DNA of 64,000 nucleotides from Pseudoclavibacter sp. Marseille-Q3772 (GCF_916618895.1 NZ_OU745391.1:1240001-1304000), one strand, 5' to 3'; positions 39,566 through 48,610 are shown, counted from the first letter of the stretch. Notes: generated by a model not told the origin, from the sequence alone. Numbers and translations are program-made.

Positions 39566-41995
39566 TCAACGCGAACCGGCCACATCAGCGCCGCCCTCAG
39601 CCGCTGCCGCGAGCGCCCCCATCCGACGCACATACCACCACGCGACACCGGCGATTCCGCCGACGAACGCGGTCGCGCCGCCACCGATCAGCGCACCGAC
39701 AAGAACCGGATCCATCTCGTCTCGGCGAGCGTCCGCCTCGACGGGTGCATCCGCATCCGCACCGCTACCCACATAGGTGACGCCCTGCTCGGTTTGCTTG
39801 CGTTTCTTGTCGGCTTCGGCCTTCGCCTGCTCGGCCGCCTGCGCCTCGGCCTTGGTGACATCGTCGCGCACATCGCGGGATGCGGCGGCCGCCTCGGCCG
39901 AGACGCTCACGCCGCAGAAGGCATCGCCGAGCGGCACATCGCCAACCTGGAATACGTAGGTGTGTGCTGCGGTGTCGACCGATTTTCCGGTGCTCGGGTT
40001 CGTGGCGGTTGCCGACACGTTGAGCTTGTAGATACCGGGTTTCGAGAACACCCACTGGGCGTGTACGTGCGCGGGTTTGGGCACGTGGATGGTGCCGGAC
40101 AGCTGGGTGCTTCCGCCATCGAGCAGCGGACTGACGCTGCCGAAGTTGGCGACCGTGTACAGGTGCACGGCGCCCGGTCCGTCGACCGAGTTCACGTTGA
40201 TGCGCACATCGGTGTATCCGCTGGTCGTGGTTGCGTTGGTGTCCCAGCCCGGCCAGATCAGCTGCGGGTTTTGCGTCACTGGCAGCACGAATCCGCGCGG
40301 GGCACCCGGGTAGCCGCCGGGAACGTCGATCTCGGCCTCGGGCTTCACCCGCAGCAGGACGTCCTCGGCCTCGTGCAGCACATGCGATCCGGTGACATCT
40401 TCTTTGAGTTGGAGCACGGCGCCGCGCGATGAGGCGGACACGTTAAAGGCGTCAATGTGTCCGGCGTCGAACACGTGGCTCGGCTCGCAGGTTGCGGTTG
40501 CGTCGGCTTTCGGGGGCGCGGAAGGCTTCGAACCGGATCCGCCGGCACCACCAGAACCACCAGCACCACCGGAACCGCCGCCAGGGCGCACGACACTTTC
40601 ACCGGGAGCAGCGCTCACGCGCACACGATCCCAGCCGACAACCTTGCCGTCCTGGCGGCGAATCGAAAGCTTCGCGTCTCCCGGTTTGCCCGGCGCGGTC
40701 ACCGTGAGGTGCCCATCAAACGAAACCTGCTGCCATCCGGCCCAGCTCGCCCCCGCATCCGTATGCCACCATGCCGATACCCAGGTGCCGGCAAGGGACG
40801 CATCAGTAACCTCGGCAACCATCGCACTGCCCGCACGAACCGGCGATTTCGGCGCGCGCACGGTCTTCCCCGCGGCAGTGGCGTTCAGTTCGGATGCGGT
40901 GGGTGCTTTGGCGTCGTCGTGGTCGGGGCGTTCGGCCACCTTACCGTTCACGGTGATCGGCAACGCATTGCGTTCGGCAATCGCAACGCTTGCGAATTCA
41001 TCGTTGTAGGTGGGCACGAACCGGGCGATGATGCGGTGTTGCCCTGGCGCGAGCCCGCGGGTTTCGAGGGTCGCAACGCCGTTGTTCACCGGGGCGTGGC
41101 CGAGGATCGCACCGGTGGTGAGGTCGACAAACTCGACGGCACCGCGAGCGCCGCGAGGGGTCATCTGCGCGGTGAGCCCCAGCGGTTTGCCGGCGTCGAT
41201 GGTGCCGGTGCTGGCGCTGAAGTTCATTGTGGTGCGTTCGGTGAGCGCGTCAAAGGCGCCCACGTGGAACGAGTATCGCTGTTCGTCAGTGACGGTCTTA
41301 CCGCCGATGACCGTGCTGCCGCGGAACGTGAGCTCATACCGGCCCGGTTTCGAGAACGCCCAGAACGCGTGGGTGTGCTGGCGCATCCCCATGGTCCATG
41401 CCGGCAGTTTGTCACTGGATGAGAACAGTCGGTTGTAGCTACCGAATCCGCCCGAGTTGAAGATTTCGACCCGGCCCGGTCCCTGCACGTCGGTTAGCTG
41501 TAGCGAGACTTTGCCGTTGTCGGATGCGGCCACGAGCGCTTCGTTTTCGGTGCTGAATCCCGGCCACAGCAAATCCTGCTGTTGCACCTCGGGCGCAACC
41601 CACGCATCCGGCCCGAACGACTGCAGGAACGGCACGTTCTTCGGGGTGGCGATCTTCGATTTGGTACCCAGGTGGAACACGGTGCGGTCGGTGTCAATGC
41701 GCTGGCCGGCGACGCCGTCGAGGTCAGCTTTCGAACCGAGTACGAACTTGCCGTCGTCCACGAAGGAGGACACCGCATCACTGTGGCCAGAGGTGAGCAC
41801 CGTGCGTTTGATGGTCTGCGGTGCCGGTTCGTTGAGTTTTCCGGATGCGGCGTGTGCGGCGCTCGGGATACCGGTGGTCAGCAGCGCAATCGCGCAGATC
41901 GCGGCCAGTACAGAGGCGAGCAGACGCTGCGTGTGCCGAGGCGCCCGGCTGTTTCGGCGGATGCGCGCGTGGTGATCGTACCGGATGCTGGTCAT
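39566..41995 (-). CDS. Transporter-associated surface protein with two TIGR03769-like domains (TIGR03773-like)
   Basis: 809 residues from ATG 41995; the start overlaps the permease stop as ATGA. A twin-arginine-like basic leader and hydrophobic signal end at SAAHA (about 48). The first surface domain spans about 64-255 (VLTSGHSDAV ... HTHAFWAFSKPGRYELTF). An Ig-like middle, a Gly/Ser hinge (about 480-500) and a second surface domain (about 505-705; VFDAGHIDAFNVS ... HVHAQWVFSKPGIYKLNV) follow. A charged coiled stretch and a C-terminal membrane helix (VLVGALIGGGATAFVGGIAG) close it. Both domains keep the Asp/His-rich corners. It is presumably displayed on the cell surface to support the linked metal importer. 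Confidence 0.88.
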   Translation of the reverse strand: MTSIRYDHHARIRRNSRAPRHTQRLLASVLAAICAIALLTTGIPSAAHAASGKLNEPAPQTIKRTVLTSGHSDAVSSFVDDGKFVLGSKADLDGVAGQRIDTDRTVFHLGTKSKIATPKNVPFLQSFGPDAWVAPEVQQQDLLWPGFSTENEALVAASDNGKVSLQLTDVQGPGRVEIFNSGGFGSYNRLFSSSDKLPAWTMGMRQHTHAFWAFSKPGRYELTFRGSTVIGGKTVTDEQRYSFHVGAFDALTERTTMNFSASTGTIDAGKPLGLTAQMTPRGARGAVEFVDLTTGAILGHAPVNNGVATLETRGLAPGQHRIIARFVPTYNDEFASVAIAERNALPITVNGKVAERPDHDDAKAPTASELNATAAGKTVRAPKSPVRAGSAMVAEVTDASLAGTWVSAWWHTDAGASWAGWQQVSFDGHLTVTAPGKPGDAKLSIRRQDGKVVGWDRVRVSAAPGESVVRPGGGSGGAGGSGGAGGSGSKPSAPPKADATATCEPSHVFDAGHIDAFNVSASSRGAVLQLKEDVTGSHVLHEAEDVLLRVKPEAEIDVPGGYPGAPRGFVLPVTQNPQLIWPGWDTNATTTSGYTDVRINVNSVDGPGAVHLYTVANFGSVSPLLDGGSTQLSGTIHVPKPAHVHAQWVFSKPGIYKLNVSATATNPSTGKSVDTAAHTYVFQVGDVPLGDAFCGVSVSAEAAAASRDVRDDVTKAEAQAAEQAKAEADKKRKQTEQGVTYVGSGADADAPVEADARRDEMDPVLVGALIGGGATAFVGGIAGVAWWYVRRMGALAAAAEGGADVAGSR

Positions 41996-42903
41996 GCGGA
42001 TACCTCCGAGGGAACAGTTGCGAGCAGGGCTTCGTCTTCGGGTTGGATGCGGCCGGCACGCCAGCGTGCGATCGCACCGTGGCGGGGTGCGAAGACCCAG
42101 GCGAGCACGAAAACGGCGGTGGCGACGAGCACGATGGTGCCGCCGGTGGGCAGGTCGAGCGACCAGGACAGGTAGAGCCCGATGAGTGCGCTGAGCCCGC
42201 CGATGGTCGGGGCGATCAGCATCATTCGGCCGAGCGAGTCGGTGAGTAGTCGTGCGGCGGCAGCAGGCGTAACCAGGAGCGCGAGCACCAGCACATTTCC
42301 GATGGTTTGTACTGAGATCACCACGGCTACGGCCACGGACACGTACAGCACCAGGTCGAGGGCCATCACCGGTAGCCCGCTGGCGCGAGCCATTTCTCGG
42401 TCGAGGGTGGCGGCGACGAGTTCTTTGTGGAGGGCGAACAGTACGAGCATCAGGATGAGGCCGGTGACGATCACGGTGATGAGGTCTTCTTCGCGGATCC
42501 CGACGATCGTGCCGAAGAGGAATTGTTGGAGTGAGCCGGCATATCCCGGCGAGAAACTGATAACCACAATGCCGAGTGCGAATGCGCCGACAAAGAACAC
42601 ACCGATCACACCGTCTTCTTTCAGGCGACGGTTCTGGGAAAGCAAGGCGATTAGCACGGCAGTGACCACACCGGCGATGGCACCGCCGAGCACCAGGTTG
42701 CCCTGGATCACGAACGCGATCGCAAGCCCCGGAAACACTGCGTGCGCCACCGCATCCCCAATAAAGGCCATACCGCGCAGCACCACATAGGTGCCGATCA
42801 CGCCGCACACCACGGCGGAGCACATGGCGATGATGAGCGCTTTGCCGAGGAATGCGAGATCGGGGTTCAGCAGATCGTGGATGAAATCGATCGGGGAGAT
42901 CAC
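41992..42903 (-). CDS. Anchored-repeat-type ABC transporter permease (ABC-3, ZnuB/MntB-like)
   Basis: 303 residues. Eight to nine membrane helices are visible. ABC-3 features include LRGMAFIGDAVAHAVFPG near the N-terminus, and the cytoplasmic coupling region LLTDSLGRMMLIAPTIG. This family moves zinc or manganese. It overlaps the ATPase gene by 4 bp upstream and the surface-protein gene by 4 bp downstream, so the three are translationally coupled. Confidence 0.93.
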   Translation of the reverse strand: MISPIDFIHDLLNPDLAFLGKALIIAMCSAVVCGVIGTYVVLRGMAFIGDAVAHAVFPGLAIAFVIQGNLVLGGAIAGVVTAVLIALLSQNRRLKEDGVIGVFFVGAFALGIVVISFSPGYAGSLQQFLFGTIVGIREEDLITVIVTGLILMLVLFALHKELVAATLDREMARASGLPVMALDLVLYVSVAVAVVISVQTIGNVLVLALLVTPAAAARLLTDSLGRMMLIAPTIGGLSALIGLYLSWSLDLPTGGTIVLVATAVFVLAWVFAPRHGAIARWRAGRIQPEDEALLATVPSEVSA

Positions 42904-43766
42904 GACAGCACCGTCCGTTCTGATTCGATCCCGCTGGTGTTGGTTGCGTGCGGGGTGGGTTGGGCGGTTGTTGGATGCGGCGTGGCGGCTGTTTGCGTTG
43001 TGACCGCTGGCGCGTCCTGATGCGGCGCGGCGTCGGCTTCGCGGTCGATGCCGAGCGCGTGCAGCAGCGGGTTATTGCGGGTGATCGCGAAGGTGCGCAT
43101 CCACAATTCAGGGTCGTGCAGGGATGCGGGGGTACCGTCAGCAATCACCGTGCGGTTGAGGAGGCATAGCCGATCGCAGATGTGCATGGCGCCGGCCAAA
43201 TCGTGCGTGGTCATCAGCACCGCCTGCCCCTCGCGGGCGAGCGAGCGAAACAGTTCGCTCAACAGCTCCTGAGTTGGCATATCCAATCCGGTGAACGGCT
43301 CGTCCAGCAGCAGCACTTCCGGTTCGAGCGCGAGTGCGCGCGCAACGAGTACGCGCTGGCGCTGACCGCCGGAGAGCTCGCCAACGGGCCGTCGCGCGAG
43401 ATGGCTCATGCCGACGCGATCCAATGCGCTGGCGGCGAGCTCGAAATCCCGCTGCCCCGGCCGGCGCAACCACCCCACACGCTTCGCGCGGGCGTTGAGC
43501 ACCGCATCCTCAACCGAAATCGGAAAATCCCACACGAACTCGTGCCGCTGCGGCACATATCCGGGCCGGCCTCCGCGGCAGGTCGTTCGACCGGATTCGG
43601 GATGCACCAGCCCGAGCGCCGTGCGCAGCAGGGTGGTTTTACCGGCACCGTTCGGGCCGATGAGTCCCACCAGCTCGCCCGACCGAACGCTCAGGTCGAC
43701 TTGCTGCAGTACTCGTCGGCCGCCCAATTGGACGGTGAGTGATTCCAGTTGCAGGGCTGCGGTCAT
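42900..43766 (-). CDS. Anchored-repeat-type ABC transporter ATP-binding protein (ZnuC/MntA-like)
   Basis: 288 residues. Walker A GPNGAGKT at 37-44, signature LSGGQ at 131-135, Walker B LLLDEP at 152-157, and the H-loop in VLMTTHDLAG. The best family fit is cluster-9 metal importers. The C-terminal 55 residues after HALGIDREAD are a Thr/Ala/Pro-rich tail with several His, not part of the nucleotide-binding fold. Overlaps both neighbours by 4 bp. Confidence 0.94.
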   Translation of the reverse strand: MTAALQLESLTVQLGGRRVLQQVDLSVRSGELVGLIGPNGAGKTTLLRTALGLVHPESGRTTCRGGRPGYVPQRHEFVWDFPISVEDAVLNARAKRVGWLRRPGQRDFELAASALDRVGMSHLARRPVGELSGGQRQRVLVARALALEPEVLLLDEPFTGLDMPTQELLSELFRSLAREGQAVLMTTHDLAGAMHICDRLCLLNRTVIADGTPASLHDPELWMRTFAITRNNPLLHALGIDREADAAPHQDAPAVTTQTAATPHPTTAQPTPHATNTSGIESERTVLS

Positions 43767-44959
43767 CGGGCGGCTCCGGATGCGGTCTCGTCGGTTGCGT
43801 CGGGGGTTTCGTCGGTTGCGTCTGCAGTTTCGCGTGGGTTGTCGGGCGTTTCACCTGCCGCGTCGGTAGCGGCCTTGTCGCCTGCGGCACCGTCTGCAGC
43901 CGCCTCGGTAGCGGCGCTACCCTGCTCACTCGCGGCACCGGCCGAGGAAGCCTGGGCTGCGCGCACTCGCCGCTTCATCGCCGCGTTCGCGTTCACCATC
44001 ACCACTACGGCGATCAGCAGCACCACGCCAACACCGGCAATGATCCACCACACGAAACTCGGGATACCGCCCTCATCTCCAGCCGCATCCTCACCAGCAG
44101 CATCTTGACCAGCAGCATCTTGACCAGCAGCATCCTGACCGTTCGCACCCGCGGGAGCCCCCGCATCCGCCCCCTGCTCGAGCGGCGCCGCAGCAAACGC
44201 CTCTTCCGGATCGGTCGCATCCCCGACCGAGAAACGAAGCGTGTCGGATGCGCTCACATGCGTGCCATCGCGCAGATCAGCCTCGAACTGCAGCTGCACG
44301 CGGTAGGTGCCGGGTTTGCTGAACACCCAGTTGGCGTGCGTGTGCGTATTCAACTCAATCCACGTGGACTGCGGCAGCGCCTCGCGTGTGGTGTACAGCA
44401 CCTCCGGAGCGCCGAAGTTACCGCTCTGCAGGTACACGTTCAGGTCGCCCGGGCCGTCGAATGCGGTGATCGACATGGTGACGCCGAGGTCAACCTGGTC
44501 AAGCACCATCGGTTCCTGCGTGTTCCAACCGGTCCAGATCACATCCTGCTTCTGCGTCTGCGGGACCACATACATTTCGGTGCCGGGCTCGGCGCCGAGG
44601 AACGAATAGTTGCTGTCATCGGGGACGGCAAGTTTCGCCTTATCGTTGACCTTGATCGCCACATCCTTCGGCATGCGCCAGAACCGGGGGATGCTGGTGT
44701 CGTCGTGGATCTGCACGGTCCACTCGCCGGTGCTCAGCGTGGGACCGATGTCGATGTGACCCGCGTCAAGTACGACCCGGTCGGTCGCCTGCTGCTGGTT
44801 GGGGTCGATGACCTGGTTCAGCCCGCCGTTGTTGTCGCCCGTAGGCGGTTCGGTTTCGGCATGCGCTGCCACGGGGAACGCGGTCGGCAGGAGCAGCCCG
44901 AGCGTGGCGGCGGCGATTGCGGCCGTGGCGCGGGTGAGCTGTGGGACGAGGAAGCGCAC
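43763..44959 (-). CDS. Choice-of-anchor M domain protein, single TIGR03769-like domain
   Basis: 398 residues from a GTG at 44959 with AAAGGA upstream. Signal peptide ends near VAAHAETEP. The surface domain (about 55-245) shows VVLDAGHIDIGP, FLGAEPGTEMYVVPQ, FDGPGDLNVYLQ and NTHTHANWVFSKPGTYRVQL. A spacer containing GQDAA repeats follows, then a membrane helix (FVWWIIAGVGVVLLIAVVVM, about 300-322) and a charged Thr/Glu/Asp cytoplasmic tail. It is membrane-anchored outside the cell, coupled by ATGA overlap to the ATPase gene. Confidence 0.9.
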   Translation of the reverse strand: MRFLVPQLTRATAAIAAATLGLLLPTAFPVAAHAETEPPTGDNNGGLNQVIDPNQQQATDRVVLDAGHIDIGPTLSTGEWTVQIHDDTSIPRFWRMPKDVAIKVNDKAKLAVPDDSNYSFLGAEPGTEMYVVPQTQKQDVIWTGWNTQEPMVLDQVDLGVTMSITAFDGPGDLNVYLQSGNFGAPEVLYTTREALPQSTWIELNTHTHANWVFSKPGTYRVQLQFEADLRDGTHVSASDTLRFSVGDATDPEEAFAAAPLEQGADAGAPAGANGQDAAGQDAAGQDAAGEDAAGDEGGIPSFVWWIIAGVGVVLLIAVVVMVNANAAMKRRVRAAQASSAGAASEQGSAATEAAADGAAGDKAATDAAGETPDNPRETADATDETPDATDETASGAAR

Positions 44960-44996
44960 GGTGGTGTCCTTTCGGGGCGTGGCTTGGGGGTTGTTC

Positions 44997-45016
44997 GTTT
45001 GGTTTGGTTTGGTTTG
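44997..45016. repeat. Pentanucleotide repeat (GTTTG)4
   Basis: Four perfect copies of GTTTG in the 88 bp gap between the binding-protein stop and the next start in the transport cluster. It is outside coding sequence. Confidence 0.7.
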
Positions 45017-45047
45017 TGGCTTGGGTTTCGCGAGCGGATGCGAGCGG

Positions 45048-46613
45048 CTAGTCGGGCTTATCGCCCAGGCATTCGCGCATCGAATTCGCGTTAAACCGCA
45101 TCAACTCGACGTAGCTGTGCACCTCCGGTGTGAACGAGTCACTCAGCAGCTCACACACGCGGATGCCTTCGGTTTCGGCGATATCGGTGAGCACGTTGGA
45201 GCGCACCGCCAGGTTTGGTTCGAGGAACACTGCCGGGACCTTCAGGTTCCGGATGGTTTCGGTCAAGCGACGGCGGTCGGCAAGGCTCGCCTCCACGGCC
45301 GGGTTCGGGGATACGAAGCCGGACACCTTCACGTCATAGGCCTCGGCAAAGTAGCCAAATGAGTCGTGCGTGGTGATCAGCGTTCGACGCGACTTGGGGA
45401 TCTGGTCAATGGTCTGACGCACCTGCGCGTCAACCGCATCCAACTCGTTCAAATAGGCATTGGCGTTGCGGGTATATTCGGCCGCATTGCTCGGATCAAG
45501 CTCGATGAGCTGGTCGCGGATGATCTGCACATACGCCTTGGCATTGTGCACATCGTGCCAAAGGTGCGGGTCGATCTCGCCGTGGACGTGCTTGCCGAGT
45601 ACCGCCTGCGCGAGCTGATACACCTGTTCGCCCGGGTTGCCGAGGAATCGGTAGCTGGGGTCCGGCGGAATCTCGTGGAGCGCGGTGTTCGGGATGTTGA
45701 TCACCACATCCTCGAGCGGATAGTAGTCGCGACCCGCTTTGTCGGCGCGAGCCGCCGCATCCCGATCGTGCAAAACATGCAATTTGTGCTCGTGCAGGTC
45801 GACCGTGAGGTCGGCGTGACCGGAATCCAGCACGGTGGCCTGCTCGTATCCGGGCACCGAATGGGGGTCGACACCCACCGCGAAGACCACCGAACCGCTG
45901 GCAATGTCGGTGGGTTCGGATGCGCCGGGCTCGCGTAGGCGCGCGCTGAGGTCGAGTCGGTACACGCCCGGTTTGCTGAACGCCCAACTCAGGTGCGTAT
46001 GAGCATCCGGCGGCAGCGAAACCGTGTCTTCGACGTCGCCGCGCAGTCCGTCGCTCGAATTGAAGTACTGCTCGATATCGCCGAAGCTGCCGGTGAGATA
46101 GGCGTGCAGCGTGCCGGGGCCGGACATGCCGGTGGCGCTCAGCTCGACGCTTGCCGAGCGCGCCACATCCGCCTGCGCGCCGCCCTCGGCGCGGAACCCT
46201 AACCAGACCGTGTCCAGCGATGCATCCTCAACGAGCGGGATGATGTTGGCCGCGTACTTGACGGCTTCTTCAGCGAGGGCAATATTGGCGGAGCTCTTTG
46301 GCAGGTTGGCGTCGATCGCGGCGATCAAGCGCTGCTCTTCGAGCATGAGGTAGTTGGTGAACGCGGCGTCGGCGTAGACGATATCGCGCACATTGCGCAA
46401 GCTCGGCTCGTACGAGTGCGGGTCGCCGCCCTCCGGGACGAGCGAGGAGACCACCACATGCTCTCCCCCGACGTGCTCGACGAAGTCGGCGATGATTCCG
46501 GTGGTGGTGACCACGCGGATGCGGCCGTCGTCGGTGCTTGGCAGTGCCTGCTGGGTGCATCCAGCCAGGAGCAGCGCCGAACATACGGTCGCAAGCAAAC
46601 GGAATCGGGACAC
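45048..46613 (-). CDS. Metal ABC transporter binding lipoprotein with inserted surface-anchor repeat (TIGR03772-like)
   Basis: 521 residues from a GTG at 46613. Lipobox LLLAGC, lipid Cys at 19. It begins as a cluster-9 (ZnuA/MntC) binding protein: VVTTTGIIADFVEHVGG with metal His66 in GGDPHSYEPS. From about 132 to 335 the fold is interrupted by surface-domain sequence: first a C-terminal half (SGPGTLHAYLTGSFG, HTHLSWAFSKPGVYRLDL), then an N-terminal half (VLDSGHADLT, YRFLGNPGEQVYQLA). The ZnuA fold resumes at GKHVHGEIDPHLWHD (His342/344) and supplies His416 in THDSFGYF. It should bind Zn or Mn outside the membrane. Confidence 0.9.
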   Translation of the reverse strand: MSRFRLLATVCSALLLAGCTQQALPSTDDGRIRVVTTTGIIADFVEHVGGEHVVVSSLVPEGGDPHSYEPSLRNVRDIVYADAAFTNYLMLEEQRLIAAIDANLPKSSANIALAEEAVKYAANIIPLVEDASLDTVWLGFRAEGGAQADVARSASVELSATGMSGPGTLHAYLTGSFGDIEQYFNSSDGLRGDVEDTVSLPPDAHTHLSWAFSKPGVYRLDLSARLREPGASEPTDIASGSVVFAVGVDPHSVPGYEQATVLDSGHADLTVDLHEHKLHVLHDRDAAARADKAGRDYYPLEDVVINIPNTALHEIPPDPSYRFLGNPGEQVYQLAQAVLGKHVHGEIDPHLWHDVHNAKAYVQIIRDQLIELDPSNAAEYTRNANAYLNELDAVDAQVRQTIDQIPKSRRTLITTHDSFGYFAEAYDVKVSGFVSPNPAVEASLADRRRLTETIRNLKVPAVFLEPNLAVRSNVLTDIAETEGIRVCELLSDSFTPEVHSYVELMRFNANSMRECLGDKPD

Positions 46614-46654
46614 GATGCGCTTTCTGTTGAGTCGTTGGTTTTTGGTTTCTTTAA

Positions 46655-46750
46655 TTAGCCACCCAGGCGTCTCTTCAATCAGCCACCCAGGCCTCGCTCC
46701 AATCAGCCACCCGGGCCTCTCTCTAATCAGCCACCCAGGCGTTCGGGCCC
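46655..46750. repeat. Four tandem 24 bp repeats upstream of the binding-protein gene
   Basis: Units start at 46655, 46679, 46703 and 46727; each contains YAGCCACCCAGGC. Read on the minus strand the frame of the downstream gene would give P-G-W-L-I repeats. The last unit merges with a family A repeat. The unit length keeps frame, but a signal peptide starting at 46613 makes translation of this part unlikely. Confidence 0.75.
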
Positions 46751-46912
46751 ACTTTGCACACTTACAACCCGGGTTACTGTGCAAACCAGGCCCCAACCCT
46801 GCTCACACCTCCACGTTCGGGCCCGCTTCGCACACCTCACGCCCCTCCATCCGCGTTGGGGCCCACATCGCACACTTCCTCCGCATCCAAGTAGCCAATG
46901 TGGGCCTCAACG
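46741..46912. repeat. Family A inverted repeat, cluster 2 (one full unit plus remnants)
   Basis: Full 57 bp unit at 46741-46797 in reverse orientation to cluster 1 (arm GTTCGGGCCCACTTTGCACA). Degenerate arms continue to 46912, including GTTGGGGCCCACATCGCACA near 46855. It lies in the 369 bp gap between two genes of the transport cluster, where no gene is seen. Confidence 0.85.
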
Positions 46913-46982
46913 GTGGTCGCACTGTTGCAGCGGATAGGGTGAGCACAAGCAAGGCAACGGCAGTCAGGCTCCTCGAGTCGGG

Positions 46983-48428
46983 TTAGTGACGCGCACGGCG
47001 AGTGAGCGTGGCCGCACCGACGAGCGCGAGCAACGCAGCAACAGACGCGATACCAAGGAACTGGTCAATCTCGGCACCGGTCTCGGCAAGCTGCGACTTA
47101 CCGTTGTTGCTGCCCGACGCTTGCGACTGCCCGGATTTCTGCGCGCCCTGACCAGCCGGATCGTTTGCGGCCGGGTTATCTGCGGCCGGATCGTTAGCAG
47201 CCGCGTTGTTGTCGTCAGGGCGCTGCTCGGCGCCGATCGCGCCCGGACCCGAGCCGTCATTCGAGCCGGCGTTATCGGCGTCATCGGATGCAGCTGAAGC
47301 CGACGGGCCGTTACCAGAGGGCATTGTTTCGGTAGGGGTGGATGCGGTCGGTGTCGGCGTTTCCGTCGGCTCCGGTGACTGAGTTGGTTTGGATGTTTCA
47401 GTAGGTTTCGGCGTCTCCGTCGGTTCCGGAGCTTCAGTCGGTTCCGGAGTTTCAGTCGGTTCCGGAGTTTCAGTCGGCTTCGGAGTTTCGGCATTAATCG
47501 TGACTTCCTCGGAAGCTACACGCAGCGCTTCGTTCGTGGCGTAGTCCTTGCCGCCGATGGTGACCGCACGGTACCGCTCACCGTCAACTGCTGGAACCGT
47601 CAAGGTTTCGGAATTCGCATCCGCAACCTGTTGCCATCCACCGTTCTCGTACTTCTCCCACGTGAGTGTGTTGAACAGGGTCTCGCCCTCGGCAGCGCTA
47701 GCCGTGAGCGTGACTTCACTTCCAGGAGCTACCGCATCCTCGCCGCCGGACACCGCCACAGTGGTCGGAGCTGGTTTCACAGTGAACGTGTACTTGGCAG
47801 TGTTCGATGTTTGCTTGGCGGAACCGTCGGCTTTGCTGGCAGTTGCCTGCACAGTCATTGTGTAAGTGCCGGGTTCGGTGAATGCCCAGTTTGCGTGCAC
47901 GTGAGCTGCAAGATCCTGGTGAATGGTGTTGGGCAACTTAAAGCCGCCGTCCTTAAGCAATGACTGCGGGCCGCCGAAAGTTCCCTGTGACCACACATAG
48001 ACCTCACCCGGGCCATCCACAGCTTGAACATTGATGCCAGCTTTGAGATCGCTGCCAAACACCTCCTGCGCCTGCAGGCTGTCCCAGCCTGGCCACAGCA
48101 GAGACTGATCTTGCGTTATCGGCAGGAAGTAGAAGTTGCCAGGAACACCATCTGGCGTGGCGCCTTTGGGCACATTGTTGGCAATCGAATGGTTCGCAAC
48201 CACGAGCTCAACATCTTCGGGAGCGTGGGCGACGTGACTGCCAGTGACGTCTTCTTTGAGGTTGAGGACCAATTTGCCGCCGTTGACAGCGAGGTTGAAC
48301 GCGTCAACGTGGCCCTTGTCAAGCTGTACCTTGTCCGCAGCGTTGGCCGGATTGGCGCCGATGAGGGATGCGGCGGCCACCAGCAGCGAGGCAACCGTCC
48401 CGCCAAGGGGGCGAAGGAGTGATGCCAT
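46983..48428 (-). CDS. Cell-wall-anchored choice-of-anchor M protein with LAETG sorting signal
   Basis: 481 residues from ATG 48428, with AAAGG upstream. Signal peptide ends at NPANA (about 30). One TIGR03769-like domain (about 32-225): VQLDKGHVDAFNL, NFYFLPITQDQSLLWPGWD, HVHANWAFTEPGTYTMTV. An Ig-like stretch and a [13 protein letters not shown] spacer follow. The sorting signal is LAETG at 447-451 with hydrophobic helix and RRARH tail. It is the first gene of the transport cluster, downstream of a Zur-like dyad, and the only member covalently attached to the wall. Confidence 0.9.
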   Translation of the reverse strand: MASLLRPLGGTVASLLVAAASLIGANPANAADKVQLDKGHVDAFNLAVNGGKLVLNLKEDVTGSHVAHAPEDVELVVANHSIANNVPKGATPDGVPGNFYFLPITQDQSLLWPGWDSLQAQEVFGSDLKAGINVQAVDGPGEVYVWSQGTFGGPQSLLKDGGFKLPNTIHQDLAAHVHANWAFTEPGTYTMTVQATASKADGSAKQTSNTAKYTFTVKPAPTTVAVSGGEDAVAPGSEVTLTASAAEGETLFNTLTWEKYENGGWQQVADANSETLTVPAVDGERYRAVTIGGKDYATNEALRVASEEVTINAETPKPTETPEPTETPEPTEAPEPTETPKPTETSKPTQSPEPTETPTPTASTPTETMPSGNGPSASAASDDADNAGSNDGSGPGAIGAEQRPDDNNAAANDPAADNPAANDPAGQGAQKSGQSQASGSNNGKSQLAETGAEIDQFLGIASVAALLALVGAATLTRRARH

Positions 48429-48591
48429 CGACGTGAACCTTTCTTCGGGCAGGGCCCGGTAGGTCCGGGGATGGGGGTGGTGCCTCGCCTCGTCAAAGTC
48501 GCTCCGTGTCACAGTGACGGCGCTTGTACGCACGTCGCACAGACGCTGCAGCGCTCTGGCGCTCGCTTCGCGATCACCACATCCCATTCCC

Positions 48592-48610
48592 GGTAATGGG
48601 AATGATTACC
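48592..48610. promoter_or_regulatory. Zur-box-like dyad upstream of the metal-transport island
   Basis: GGTAAT, seven bases, ATTACC: a perfect 6 bp inverted repeat with the core TGGGAATGATTACC. Ten of 15 bases match the actinobacterial Zur operator TGAAAATGATTTTCA. It lies 164 bp upstream of the first gene of the cluster. A different metal regulator could also use it. Confidence 0.5.

Noticed and set aside
41996..43144. Upstream extension of the surface protein to 1192 residues through the permease gene
   Set aside because: The extension is permease DNA read in another frame; the ATGA overlap and signal peptide fix the start at 41995.
46655..46750. CRISPR array
   Set aside because: Four adjoining 24 bp units without spacers and no cas genes; ordinary tandem repeat.
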